Shown: positions 53,754 through 62,730, counted from the first letter of the stretch. The stretch is 64,000 bases of DNA from Streptomyces sp. CB01881 (GCF_002953255.1 NZ_CP026498.1:341674-405673), one strand, 5' to 3'. Notes: generated from the sequence alone by a model not told the origin. Numbers and translations are program-made.

Positions 53754-54057
53754 CAGGTACGAGCAGACCCTGTCCAACAAGCACGGACGTGAGACTCGAT
53801 CGCTCTCAGCACCCCCACCCGGGGAGGCCCCCAGCTGGAGGCCCATGAGTCCGATCATGCCGGCTACAGCCGGCCGCCCAGCACCTGCGGAGGAGCTCTC
53901 GACGCGGGACCACGCGGGACATCCCTGCAGTTCAGAGCACTTTTCGAGCCGTCTCCCGGACAGACGGTGCTCCCACTGACAGGTGCGGCCAGCCAGCCCT
54001 TCCAGACTTTCCTCAATTCTTCCAAATCAGCACAATACAGACACCGGATCAGTCGAT
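53754..54057. other. Spacer between mrpG and the methyltransferase gene
   Basis: About 300 bp with no supported gene. It contains AT-rich patches (GACTTTCCTCAATTCTTCC near 54005) and is where the element side of the proposed attachment region would lie. Confidence 0.4.
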
Positions 54058-54816
54058 CTACTTGCGCGCCTCGATCAGGAAGCGCGCCGAGTGGGCCACA
54101 AACGGGCCCTCGGCGCGGATCCGGGCATCCAGCTCGCGCAGCCGGTCCCGATAGGCGTCGACGGTGAAGCCCGGCACCATCCAGATCACCTTCCGCAGGA
54201 AGTAGACCACCGCCCCGATGTCGGAGAACTCCACCCTCAGCCGCTCGGACCGCAGGTCCACCACCTCCAGCCCGGCCGCCCGCGCGTCGGCGCTCTCCCG
54301 GTCGGGGTGACGGCCCTCCCGCGCCTCGGGCTGCGGCCCGAGGAAGTACTCGACCAGCTCGAACACCGAGGCAGGCCCGACGTGCTGCGCGAAGTACGTG
54401 CCGCCGGGCTTCAGCACGCGGGCGATCTCCGCCCACCAGACGGTCGCCGGGTGACGGCTGGTCACCAGGTCGAACGCCTCGTCCGCGAAGGGCAGCGGCG
54501 GCTCGTCCGGATCCGCGACCACGACCGCGCCGAGCGGGTGCAGCAGCCGGGTCGCCTTGGCGATGTTCGGCGGCCACGACTCGGTGGCGACCATGGCCGG
54601 CGGGAATCCCCCGGACCTGGCCCCGGCCAGCACCTCACCGCCGCCGGTCTGGATGTCCAACGCCGCCGAGGCCGACGCCAGCCGCTCTCCCAGCAGCCGC
54701 TGGTACCCCCAGGACGGCCGCTCCTCGGTGGCGCGCCCGTCCAGCCAGGAGAAGTCCCAGCCGTCGACGGACACCGTCCCGGCCTCGGCGATCAAGTCTT
54801 CGAACGTACGCGACAT
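54058..54816 (-). CDS. SAM-dependent methyltransferase (repaired target gene)
   Basis: 252 residues of the class I methyltransferase family: ALDIQTGGGEVLAGARSGGF (motif I), LLHPLGAVVVADPDEPPLPF, ADEAFDLVTSRHPATVWWAE and IARVLKPGGTYFAQHVGPAS. The C-terminal 50 residues (LRKVIWMVPGFTVDAYRDRL then REGPFVAHSARFLIEARK) have a second, displaced copy at 18006-18165. ATG 54816. In the island model the part right of 54200 is original host gene and the last 115 bp came with the island. Substrate unknown. Confidence 0.88.
   Translation of the reverse strand: MSRTFEDLIAEAGTVSVDGWDFSWLDGRATEERPSWGYQRLLGERLASASAALDIQTGGGEVLAGARSGGFPPAMVATESWPPNIAKATRLLHPLGAVVVADPDEPPLPFADEAFDLVTSRHPATVWWAEIARVLKPGGTYFAQHVGPASVFELVEYFLGPQPEAREGRHPDRESADARAAGLEVVDLRSERLRVEFSDIGAVVYFLRKVIWMVPGFTVDAYRDRLRELDARIRAEGPFVAHSARFLIEARK
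54173..54200. repeat. Right junction repeat (attR-like core)
   Basis: 28-bp sequence identical to 18127-18154, within the 3' part of the methyltransferase gene. On its left the sequence matches the displaced copy at about 83 percent by eye; on its right only the host gene continues. Confidence 0.7.
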
Positions 54817-55037
54817 AACCGCATCATCCCGGCCACCCGCCACCCCGGCCAACCGGTTTTCCGCGGGGTGCCTGGTCACACCCTGTGCGGCGCCGCGGCG
54901 CCCGGGGTGAGCCCTCGTCAACTGCCGACGATCCGGGGCGACACGCAGTTCACACCATTCGGATGACATTCCCCCGAGGACCACGCCGAGGGTCCCTAGT
55001 GTGCAAGGGCAAGTTGGTCTACGAAGGGATTTATGCC

Positions 55038-55247
55038 ATGTACCGCACCGCCCGCACGCTCGCCGTCCTCCTCGCCGCCGTCGGCGCCGCGACGGCCGTC
55101 CCGGCCCAGGCCTTCGCCGACGGCCCGACCGTGACCACCACGACCATCACCGTGATCGGCACCGGCAATCAGCTGGCCGGCGGCGACATCTTCAACGTCG
55201 GCGGCGACAACGTGGTCGGCTCCTTCAACAGCAACCAGATCTCCTGA
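55038..55247 (+). CDS. Small secreted peptide
   Basis: 69 residues. A Sec signal peptide (MYRTARTLAVLLAAVGAATA ending PAQAFA) precedes a mature region of about 40 residues: DGPTVTTTTITVIGTGNQLA then GGDIFNVGGDNVVGSFNSNQ and IS. Gly/Asn/Val-rich, no Cys. The GNQ and N-V-V-G-S elements recall chaplin or rodlin surface proteins, but the match is too short to assign. It precedes the STM401x operon by 340 bp on the same strand. Confidence 0.7.
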   Translation: MYRTARTLAVLLAAVGAATAVPAQAFADGPTVTTTTITVIGTGNQLAGGDIFNVGGDNVVGSFNSNQIS

Positions 55248-55585
55248 CCACTTCCCGGCCCCACCCACCGCCCGCGCCCCCTCCGGCGCGGGCGGTGCCG
55301 CATGCGCGCGCAACGCATCGACAGGCCGGCAACCCGCGTACCGGCGTGCCGACGCATCGAGGAACCGGCGGCCCGCGAGTGGGCCCGACCCGAGAAGAAG
55401 TCGCCCGCACCGTCCTCGCCCGCCGGACCCTCAGGCCCCGTGCTGCGGCGGGCACTCAGACCCGTGTCGCGCGCCTCCCGGCCGACCCCGCCGCCACGGC
55501 AACGCGCCCGGTATGTACCCCGCCGCCGAATTGTCCGACCCGGCTGGTAGACAGTTGTTCGGTCCACCCACCGAAGGAGCAGCGC
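55248..55585. other. Leader region of the STM401x operon
   Basis: About 340 bp without a supported gene. A short GC-rich inverted repeat just after the secreted-peptide gene (GCGCCCCCTCCGGCGCGGGC, 55271-55290) could terminate it. The right end holds the AAGGAGC site for the next gene. Confidence 0.4.
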
Positions 55586-56539
55586 ATGACCGTCGGCAAG
55601 CACGTCGAACAGTTCCACGGCCTCCCCGTCCTCGCCTTCGTCCCGGCCGTCGAGGGGGGTGCCGCACTGCCCGATGCGGCGGCGGTCGCCTGGAAGATCG
55701 GCATCGAGTACGACTCCCCGCGGAGCTTCGTGGAGCAGTGGCAGCGCTTCCTCGACACGGTCGACACCGAGCGTGTCACCGCCGTCGTCGTCGGCGAGTG
55801 GTCGGTGGACGGGCCGGACAGCTTCGCCCGGCCGCTGGCGGCCATCCTCGCCGCCGCCGGGCGGCTGCCGGCCCTGCGCGCGCTCTTCATCGGGGACATC
55901 ACGTACGAGGAGTCCGAGATCTCCTGGATCGACATGGTGGACGTCACTCCGGTGCTGACGACCTTCCCGCAGCTGGAGGAACTGGTGGTGCGCGGCGCCT
56001 CGGGGGAGACGGTCGAGGGCGAGGGCGTCTCGCTCAAGCCGCTGCGCCACGACCGGCTGCGGGCACTGCGGTTCGAGTCGGGCGGTCTGCCGGCCGCGGT
56101 GCTCCGGGCGGTCGCGGAGAGTGAGTTCCCCGTGCTGGAGCGGCTGGAGTTCTGGCTGGGCGTGGAGATGTACGGCGGCGACTCCACGCCGGCCGACTAC
56201 GCGCCCTTCCTCGACGGCTCCCGGTTCCCCGCACTGCGCCACCTCGGCCTCCAGGACAGCGAGGCGCAGGACGACATCGCCGCCGCGGTCGCACACGCCC
56301 CGGTGGTGGCCCGGCTGGAGTCGCTCAACCTCTCCATGGGCGTGCTCACCGACAAGGGTGCCGACGCCCTCCTGGAGGGGCAGCCGCTCACCCACCTCAA
56401 GGCGCTGGACCTGCACCACCACTACCTGACGGAGGCGGCGCAGCAGCGCCTGCGCCAGGCGCTGCCCGGTGTCGCGCTCGACCTCTCCGAGCCCGGCGAT
56501 CCGGACGACCAGTGGCGGTACGTGGCCGTCGCCGAGTAG
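55586..56539 (+). CDS. STM4015 family leucine-rich-repeat-like protein
   Basis: 317 residues: EQFHGLPVLAFVPAVEGGAA, ALRALFIGDITYEESEISWI, LPQLEELVVRGASG-like FPQLEELVVRGASGETVEG and HLKALDLHHHYLTEAAQQRL. Repeated LxxLxL/F units give a leucine-rich-repeat solenoid of about ten turns. I recognise this as the STM4015 family, always found with the next four genes. No catalytic motif; probably a scaffold or recognition subunit. ATG 55586, AAGGAGC. Confidence 0.85.
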   Translation: MTVGKHVEQFHGLPVLAFVPAVEGGAALPDAAAVAWKIGIEYDSPRSFVEQWQRFLDTVDTERVTAVVVGEWSVDGPDSFARPLAAILAAAGRLPALRALFIGDITYEESEISWIDMVDVTPVLTTFPQLEELVVRGASGETVEGEGVSLKPLRHDRLRALRFESGGLPAAVLRAVAESEFPVLERLEFWLGVEMYGGDSTPADYAPFLDGSRFPALRHLGLQDSEAQDDIAAAVAHAPVVARLESLNLSMGVLTDKGADALLEGQPLTHLKALDLHHHYLTEAAQQRLRQALPGVALDLSEPGDPDDQWRYVAVAE

Positions 56540-56555
56540 ACGGGTCGAGGTCCCG

Positions 56556-57908
56556 ATGGCCGTGCGGCAGGCGACCACGGAGCACATCACCGCGGAGCGC
56601 ACCGCCACCGAACACGCCACCACGGAACACGCCACCACGAAGCACACCACTGCTGGACACCTCGCCACGGACCACATGACGACACAGCCCCTGACCAGAC
56701 AACCCGTGAGCACGCGGCGCACCGCCGCCCGGCCAGGGAGCGGACAGCCGGCGCCCCGACCACTCACGGTGCTCGGCAACCCGGGACACCGGCGGGTCAC
56801 GCTGTTCGCCGCGGCGGCCCGGGCGGCCGGGCTGCCCGAGCCGTCCGTGCTGCCGTGGATCGACGTGCTGCGCGGTGCGTACCACCTGCCCGAGGAGAGC
56901 GTGGTCCGCATCGAGTCGCCCGGCGAGGACGCGGCCGTGGACGAGCTGCTGCGCGGACGGGCACTCGGCTCCTCCTACGCGCCGACCAGGGTGGAGGGCG
57001 GCGCGGCCTGGTACGACGGGCTGATGAACGCCCTGCGCGCGCTGGCCCGGGTGCCGGGCGTCCGGCTGCTCGGCGATCCGGAGGAGATCGCCGTGATGTT
57101 CGACAAGCGCCGGGCGCACACGCTGCTGGCGGCCGCCGGGGTGCCGGTGCCGCGGGCGCTCGCCGGTGCGCCCGTCGGCGGCTGGGACGACCTGCGGGAG
57201 CGGCTGCGCGCCGCCGGGCTGCGCCGGGTGTTCGTCAAGCCCTCGCACGGCTCCTCGGCCTCGGGCGTGGTAGCGCTGGAGTTCGGCCCCCGCGGGCAGG
57301 TCCTGGCCACGACCCCGGTCGAGTTGGCGGGCGGACAGCTGCACAACTCGCTGCGGGTCCGGCGCTACCGGGACGAGCGGCAGGTGGCCGAGCTGGTCGA
57401 CCGGCTCGCGCCGGACGGCCTGCACGTCGAGCAGTGGATCCCGAAGGCCTCCCAGTCGGGCCGCTCGGCGGACCTCCGCGTCGTGGTGATCGCCGGGCGG
57501 GCCACCCACGCGGTGGTGCGCACCAGCGCCGCTCAGCCGATGACCAACCTCCACCTCGGCGGCGCCCGCGGCAGCCTCGCACTCGCCCGGGAGGCCGCCG
57601 GTACGGCCTGGCCCGTCCTGTTGGAGACGGCGGAGCGGGCGGCCGCGTGCTTCCCGAACGCCCGCATGGTCGGCGTCGACGTGCTGCCCGCCGCCGGCTG
57701 GCGCCGCGCGCTGGTCGGCGAGGTGAACGCCTTCGGCGACCTGCTGCCCAACCTGACCGGTCTGCCCGGCGGCCCGGCCGAGGGCCTCGACACCTACGCC
57801 GCCCAGCTCGCCGTCCTCCACCCCGACGCCCTCCCCTTCCCCCGCCCCCACCATCTCAACGGCCGCCCCGAGCCGGCGAACCACGCACCCCTGGAACCGA
57901 TCCGATGA
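56556..57908 (+). CDS. STM4014 family ATP-grasp protein
   Basis: 450 residues. ATP-grasp elements: FDKRRAHTLLAAAGVPVPRA, VFVKPSHGSSASGVVALEFG (the phosphate-binding Lys and Ser/Gly-rich loop), SADLRVVVIAGRATHAVVRT and MVGVDVLPAAGWRRALVGEV, then NAFGDLLPNL (ExN-type metal motif). The N-terminal 50 residues are degenerate Thr/Glu/His repeats (TEHATTEHATTKHTTAGHLA) and may be untranslated if GTG 56706 is the real start. It should form an acyl phosphate and an amide bond. It overlaps the next gene by 4 bp. Confidence 0.82.
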   Translation: MAVRQATTEHITAERTATEHATTEHATTKHTTAGHLATDHMTTQPLTRQPVSTRRTAARPGSGQPAPRPLTVLGNPGHRRVTLFAAAARAAGLPEPSVLPWIDVLRGAYHLPEESVVRIESPGEDAAVDELLRGRALGSSYAPTRVEGGAAWYDGLMNALRALARVPGVRLLGDPEEIAVMFDKRRAHTLLAAAGVPVPRALAGAPVGGWDDLRERLRAAGLRRVFVKPSHGSSASGVVALEFGPRGQVLATTPVELAGGQLHNSLRVRRYRDERQVAELVDRLAPDGLHVEQWIPKASQSGRSADLRVVVIAGRATHAVVRTSAAQPMTNLHLGGARGSLALAREAAGTAWPVLLETAERAAACFPNARMVGVDVLPAAGWRRALVGEVNAFGDLLPNLTGLPGGPAEGLDTYAAQLAVLHPDALPFPRPHHLNGRPEPANHAPLEPIR

Positions 57909-58840
57909 ACCACCAGAACCCCGGACCCACGCCCCCGGCGACGGCACCCGACATGAACGCCGTCGTGGGCAGCCACGACCTACTGCTCGTCACGCTCGAC
58001 ACGCTCCGCTTCGACGTCGCGGAGGAGCTGGCCGCGGCCGGGCGGCTCCCCAACCTCGCCGCCTTCCTCCCCGGCGGCCGCTGGGAGCGCCGGCACTCGC
58101 CCGGCAGCTTCACGTACGCCGCGCACCAGGCCATCCTGGCCGGCTTCCTGCCCACGCCGGCGTCCCCGGAGGGGCCGCACCCGCGCCTGTTCGCCGCCCG
58201 GTTCGCCGGTTCGGAGACGACCGCGTCGCGGACCTGGGTCTTCGACGCGCCCGACCTGCCGGGCGCGCTCGCCGCGGCCGGGTACCGGACGGTCTGCATC
58301 GGCGGCGTCGGCTTCTTCAACAAGCAGGGCCCGCTCGGGTCGGTGCTGCCCGGACTGTTCCAGGAGAGCCACTGGGACCCCGACATGGGCGTGCCGTCCC
58401 CGGTCTCCTTCGAGGCGCAGGTGGCCCGGGCCGAGCAGGTCGCCGCCGGGCAGCCGGCCGGGCAGCCCCTCTTCCTGTTCGTCAACGTCTCGGCGCTGCA
58501 CCAGCCGAACTGGTTCCACCTGCCGGGCGCCACCCGCGAACACGGGGACTCCCGCGAGAGCCACGCGGCCGCCCTGGAGTACGTGGACGCGCACGTCGGC
58601 CGGCTCTTCGCGGCCATGAGCGCCCGCCGGCCGTGCTTCGCGATCGTCTGCTCCGACCATGGCACGGCGTACGGGGAGGACGGCTACACCGGCCACCGGA
58701 TCGGCCACGAGGTGGTCTGGACGGTCCCGTACGCGCACTTCACCATCCCCGCCGGCACCGCACCAGCCCGCACTGCACCTGCCGGCAGCACACCTTCCGG
58801 CACCGCACCTGCCGCCGCCGCAGAGGAGGAGACTGCATGA
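57905..58840 (+). CDS. STM4013/SEN3800 family hydrolase (alkaline phosphatase superfamily)
   Basis: 311 residues: SHDLLLVTLDTLRFDVAEEL with the metal-binding Asp pair and nucleophile Thr position, SPGSFTYAAHQAILAGFLPT, LFLFVNVSALHQPNW and CFAIVCSDHGTAYGEDGYTG with the Asp-His metal pair, then HRIGHEVVWTVPYAHF. This is the sulfatase/phosphopentomutase fold. The C-terminus is an Ala/Thr/Pro run (TAPARTAPAGSTPSGTAPAA). Probably removes or transfers a phosphate or sulfate group. ATGA overlap on both sides. Confidence 0.82.
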   Translation: MNHQNPGPTPPATAPDMNAVVGSHDLLLVTLDTLRFDVAEELAAAGRLPNLAAFLPGGRWERRHSPGSFTYAAHQAILAGFLPTPASPEGPHPRLFAARFAGSETTASRTWVFDAPDLPGALAAAGYRTVCIGGVGFFNKQGPLGSVLPGLFQESHWDPDMGVPSPVSFEAQVARAEQVAAGQPAGQPLFLFVNVSALHQPNWFHLPGATREHGDSRESHAAALEYVDAHVGRLFAAMSARRPCFAIVCSDHGTAYGEDGYTGHRIGHEVVWTVPYAHFTIPAGTAPARTAPAGSTPSGTAPAAAAEEETA

Positions 58841-60171
58841 CCACGGCAGCCGCCCGGCGGGCCGAGTCGCCCTACCGGTCGTACGTCTACGCCTACCCGC
58901 ACAAGACCGCCTACCGGCGGCTGCCGGAGCGCCCGGCACTGCGCGAGCTGTGGGCCGGTGAACCGCAGCACGCGCTCTCGCTCTACCTGCACATCCCGTT
59001 CTGCGAGGTCCGCTGCGGGTTCTGCAACCTGTTCACCCGCATCGGCAGCCCCGAGGGCCTGACCACCGCCTACCTGGACGCGCTCGACCGGCAGGGTGCC
59101 GCCCTCCGCGAATCGCTGGACGGCGACGCCCGGTTCGCGCTCGCCGCGTTCGGCGGCGGCACACCCACCTATCTGACCGCCCGCGAGCTGGAGCGGCTCT
59201 GCGACATCGTCGAGCAGCGGATGGGCGCCGACCTGCGGGCGATACCGCTCTCCGTGGAGGCGTCCCCGGCCACCGCCACCGCCGACCGGCTGGAGGTGCT
59301 GGCCGCCCGGGGCGCCACGCGGCTGAGCCTGGGTGTGCAGTCCTTCGACGACGCGGAGGCCCGCTCCGCCGTCCGCCCGCAGAAGCGTGCCGAGGTCGAG
59401 GCCGCCCTCGGCCGGATCCGCGCCGCCGGCTTCCCCGTCCTCAACATCGACCTGATCTACGGCATCGACGGGCAGACCGAGGCCGGCTGGCTCCGCTCGT
59501 TGGACGCCGCCCTGGCCTGGCAGCCCGAGGAGCTCTACCTCTACCCGCTGTACGTCCGCCCGTTGACCGGCCTCGCGCGGCGCGGCGAGCAGGAGAGCCC
59601 GGCCGACTGGGACGCCCGGCGGCTCGCCCTCTACCGAGCCGGCCGGGACCACCTGCTCGCGCAGGGCTATCAGCAGGTGTCGATGCGGATGTTCCGCCGC
59701 GCCGCCTCCCCGCAGGCCGGCGGCGGCGAGTACGCCTGCCAGACCGACGGCATGGTCGGCCTCGGGTGCGGGGCCCGTTCGTACACCTCCCGGCTGCACT
59801 ACTCCTTCGACTACGCGGTCAACGCCACCGAGGTGCGCGGCATCATCGACGACTACGTGGCCACCGAGGACTTCCACCACGCGGAGGTCGGCCGGTACAC
59901 GACGCCCGAGGAGGCGCGGCGGCGGCACCTCGTCCAGTCCCTCCTCCAGGCCGAGGGCATGCCGGTGGCGGAGTACCGGGCCCGGTTCGGCTCCACGCCC
60001 GCCGAGGACTTCCCGGCCGAGCTGGCCGAGTTCGAGGCCCGCGGCTGGCTGGCGGCCGACCCGCTGCGGCTGGTGCTCTCCCCCGAGGGCCTGGCGCACT
60101 CGGACCTCGCCGGCCCGATGCTGTTCTCGCCCGAGGTGCACCGCCTGATGGCCGAATACGAGGTGAAATGA
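58837..60171 (+). CDS. STM4012 family radical SAM protein (HemN-like)
   Basis: 444 residues: YVYAYPHKTAYRRLPERPAL, then the radical SAM motif IPFCEVRCGFCNLFTRIGS (CxxxCxxC), FGGGTPTYLTARELERLCDI, RLSLGVQSFDDAEARSAVRP and LNIDLIYGIDGQTEAGWLRS. The HemN-type layout binds one 4Fe-4S cluster and two SAM molecules. Related enzymes do methylation, decarboxylation or heme chaperoning; the substrate here is unknown. Translationally coupled to the genes on both sides. Confidence 0.87.
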   Translation: MTTAAARRAESPYRSYVYAYPHKTAYRRLPERPALRELWAGEPQHALSLYLHIPFCEVRCGFCNLFTRIGSPEGLTTAYLDALDRQGAALRESLDGDARFALAAFGGGTPTYLTARELERLCDIVEQRMGADLRAIPLSVEASPATATADRLEVLAARGATRLSLGVQSFDDAEARSAVRPQKRAEVEAALGRIRAAGFPVLNIDLIYGIDGQTEAGWLRSLDAALAWQPEELYLYPLYVRPLTGLARRGEQESPADWDARRLALYRAGRDHLLAQGYQQVSMRMFRRAASPQAGGGEYACQTDGMVGLGCGARSYTSRLHYSFDYAVNATEVRGIIDDYVATEDFHHAEVGRYTTPEEARRRHLVQSLLQAEGMPVAEYRARFGSTPAEDFPAELAEFEARGWLAADPLRLVLSPEGLAHSDLAGPMLFSPEVHRLMAEYEVK

Positions 60172-61163
60172 CCTTCCTCGGCATGCCCGCAACCGGCCCC
60201 GGTCCGGCCCCCATCCCGACCCCGGCTCCTCCTCCGACCCCGACCGCGGCCCCGACCCCGCGTCCGACCCCGACCGCGGCCCCGACCCCGCGTCCCGTAC
60301 CGGACGGCGGGCTCGATCTGACCCTGCTCTACCGGGGCCCGCTCTCCTCCTGCGACTACGACTGCCCGTACTGCCCGTTCGCCAAGCGGCGCGACACCCC
60401 CGAGCAGCTGCGGGCCGACCGCGCGGCGCTCGAACGGTTCACCCGCTGGACCGCCGGCCGGGGCGGCACCGGCGACACCCTGTCGCTGCTGTTCACGCCC
60501 TGGGGCGAGGGGCTGGTGCGCTCCTGGTACCGGCGGGCGCTGGTCGAACTGAGCCACCTGCCACACGTGCGGCGGGTGGCGATCCAGACCAATCTCAGCT
60601 GTCGCACCGACTGGCTGGCCGAGGCCGACCTCACCACCCTGGCCCTCTGGGTGACGTACCACCCCGGCCAGGTCGGCCACGAGCGCTTCCTCGCCCGGTG
60701 CCGTGCGCTCGACCGGCTCGGCGTCCGGTACAGCGTCGGCGTGGTCGGCCGGCCCGAGCACCTCGCCGAGACCCGCCGGCTGCGGGCCGCGCTCCCCCCC
60801 GCCGTCTACCTGTGGATCAACGCCGCCGAGGGCCACATCTACACCGACACCGAGGCCGCCGACTGGCACGCCGTCGACCCGCACTTCGGCTACAGCCGCC
60901 ACGCGCACCCGAGCGCCGGCCGGCCCTGCCGCACCGGCGAGTCCGTGCTCTCGGTCGACGGCGAGGGCACCGTCCGTCGCTGCCACTTCGTCCGCGACGT
61001 GCTCGGCAATCTCTACGACGGCTCGTACCGCCCCCACCTCCGCGCCCGGCCCTGCCCACTGCCGGTCTGCGACTGCCACATCGGCTACGTACACCTGGAG
61101 ACGCTGCCGCTCTACGACGTCTTCGCCGGGGGCGTGCTGGAACGGGTGCCGCACGACTGGTGA
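60168..61163 (+). CDS. STM4011 family radical SAM protein
   Basis: 331 residues. A Pro/Thr repeat leader (APTPRPTPTAAPTPRP) precedes the radical SAM domain: LYRGPLSSCDYDCPYCPFAK (CxxxCxxC), DTLSLLFTPWGEGLVRSWYR, VRRVAIQTNLSCRTDWLAEA and LRRLGVRYSVGVVGRPEHLA-like LDRLGVRYSVGVVGRPEHLA. A Cys-rich C-terminus (RRCHFVRDVLGN, CPLPVCDCHIGY) looks like a SPASM-type auxiliary cluster, so two Fe-S clusters are likely. Last gene of the operon. Confidence 0.87.
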   Translation: MTFLGMPATGPGPAPIPTPAPPPTPTAAPTPRPTPTAAPTPRPVPDGGLDLTLLYRGPLSSCDYDCPYCPFAKRRDTPEQLRADRAALERFTRWTAGRGGTGDTLSLLFTPWGEGLVRSWYRRALVELSHLPHVRRVAIQTNLSCRTDWLAEADLTTLALWVTYHPGQVGHERFLARCRALDRLGVRYSVGVVGRPEHLAETRRLRAALPPAVYLWINAAEGHIYTDTEAADWHAVDPHFGYSRHAHPSAGRPCRTGESVLSVDGEGTVRRCHFVRDVLGNLYDGSYRPHLRARPCPLPVCDCHIGYVHLETLPLYDVFAGGVLERVPHDW

Positions 61164-61324
61164 CACCTCCGCACTTCGTGAACGAGACAGGTCCTACCGG
61201 TCGCAGACGAACCTGAGGTTCTCGCCTTCGCCTTCCTCGCGGTGGAGCACGCTCGGCAGCGACCGGCGTCGCGGCTCCCTGACGGCGAATTCGAGGAGGA
61301 GGACGGCAGTCCTGGCCCTCCGGC

Positions 61325-62068
61325 TCACTCCGTCACGGGCAGGCACTCCGTCACAGGCAGGCACTCGGCGAGCAGGTCGACGATGTCGCGCCAGGCCCGC
61401 TGGGCGTGTTGCGGGTGGTGGCCGACGCCGGGGAGGACGTTCTGGTCGACCGGCGGGTGGTGGAAGGCGTGCAGGGCTCCGCCATAGACCACGAGGCGCC
61501 AGTCGACCCCCGCGGCCTGCATCTCCGCGGCGAAGGCGTCCCGTTGCCCGGCGGGCATGATCGGGTCCTCCGACCCGACCCCGGCCCACACGGGACAGCG
61601 GATGCGCGCGGCCTCGCCCGGCCGGCCCGTGGTCAGTGCGTTCACCGTCCCGATCGCCCGCAGGTCGACGCCGTCACGCCCGAGTTCCAGCACGATCGCG
61701 CCCCCGGTGCCGTAGCCGATGGCGGCGATCCGGTCGGGGTCGGTCCGCGGCTCGGCGCGCAGCACGTCGAGGGCCGCGTGGCCGATGCCCCGCATCCGGT
61801 CGGGGTCGGCGAGCAGGGGGATCGCGCGCGCCAGCATCTCCTGCGGGTCGGTGAACCAGCGCCCGCCGTTGATGTCGAAGGCCAGCGCCACGTAACCCAG
61901 TTCGGCGAGAGCGTCGGCCCGGCGACGCTGGAAGTCGTTCAGGCCCGGCCCCTCGGGCCCGATCAGGACCGCGGGCCGGCGATCGGCACCGGCAGGCAGC
62001 GCCAGGTGCCCGATCATCGTCAGCCCGTCGGCCGGGTACTCGATCGTACGCGTTGTGATTGTCGTCAT
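61325..62068 (-). CDS. Dienelactone hydrolase-family protein lacking the catalytic Cys
   Basis: 247 residues with the DLH alpha/beta-hydrolase fold: EYPADGLTMIGHLALPAGAD, RPAVLIGPEGPGLNDFQRRR, FDINGGRWFTDPQEM, VGSEDPIMP (acid residue) and YGGALHAFHHPPVDQ (catalytic His). The nucleophile elbow, normally GxCxGG, reads IGYGTGGAIVLEL, so the Cys is a Gly. Activity on dienelactones is unlikely. The C-terminus has a short tandem repeat (ECLPVTECLPVTE). ATG 62068; convergent with the STM4011 gene. Confidence 0.82.
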   Translation of the reverse strand: MTTITTRTIEYPADGLTMIGHLALPAGADRRPAVLIGPEGPGLNDFQRRRADALAELGYVALAFDINGGRWFTDPQEMLARAIPLLADPDRMRGIGHAALDVLRAEPRTDPDRIAAIGYGTGGAIVLELGRDGVDLRAIGTVNALTTGRPGEAARIRCPVWAGVGSEDPIMPAGQRDAFAAEMQAAGVDWRLVVYGGALHAFHHPPVDQNVLPGVGHHPQHAQRAWRDIVDLLAECLPVTECLPVTE

Positions 62069-62190
62069 GAGACTGGACCGTAGTGACTGCCGGACCCGGT
62101 CGGGCCGGTCTTCGCCGTCGGCGGAACAGCGCGGGCGCGGGACCTGGGCTGGCGCCGGGAAGGCCATCAACTCCCCAGCGCCTGGCGGAT

Positions 62191-62511
62191 TCAGACCTCG
62201 TCGAACGGTTCGTCACTCCACCGGAACCAAGCACGACCGCCACTGATGTGCAGGAGGAACTCGGCGACCGGACCTGACGGGGCCACCAGGGAGAGGGCGC
62301 CTGCGATCCGGTCGTAGGAGTCGTCGAACCGCTCGTACTCCTCCCCCTCCACCAGGGCCAGCGACTCGTCGAACCACGGCTTCACCTCTCCGAAGGCCGG
62401 CGTTGGTGCGAAGCGCCCGTTCAGCCACGGAAAGTCGGCCTCGTCGATCACGATCTCGCCGAGCAGCTCCTCCTGCCGCATCAGTCGCCACACTTCGCCC
62501 TCGAATCCCAT
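62191..62511 (-). CDS. Small conserved hypothetical protein
   Basis: 106 residues: FEGEVWRLMRQEELLGEIVI, DEADFPWLNGRFAPTPAFGE and FDDSYDRIAGALSLVAPSGP, then FLLHISGGRAWFRWSDEPF. Conserved Trp/Phe and acidic positions suggest a soluble binding domain. Small proteins of this kind are frequent in Streptomyces, often listed only as hypothetical. ATG 62511 fits; the longer frame to 62628 crosses a tandem repeat. Confidence 0.72.
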   Translation of the reverse strand: MGFEGEVWRLMRQEELLGEIVIDEADFPWLNGRFAPTPAFGEVKPWFDESLALVEGEEYERFDDSYDRIAGALSLVAPSGPVAEFLLHISGGRAWFRWSDEPFDEV

Positions 62512-62565
62512 CCCGCCGGCTCTCCGATCGGTCGCCCGGTACCGCCGGCAGCCTCTCACGCGGCA

Positions 62566-62607
62566 AGGACAGCGAGGCGAGGACAGCGAGGCGAGGACAG
62601 CGAGGTG
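62566..62607. repeat. 14-bp tandem repeat, three copies
   Basis: AGGACAGCGAGGCG repeated three times, the last copy with one change (GGTG). A related but diverged unit (AAGGACAACGAGGCG) follows at about 62620. It lies between two minus-strand genes, upstream of the hypothetical gene at 62191. Confidence 0.85.
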
Positions 62608-62730
62608 ACGGCAATGCGGCAAGGACAACGAGGCGGGAGCGCCGGCACGCTGTTCGGCCGGGCCTTGGCGGAATCCGGAACGGCCATCGGGCCGGCAGAT
62701 CCACCAGGCGGACGTTCCCCGTCGGAGGAG

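Noticed and set aside
56580..56690. Degenerate 15-bp repeats considered as a CRISPR-like array.
   Set aside because: They lack spacers and encode in-frame low-complexity protein; no cas genes are present.
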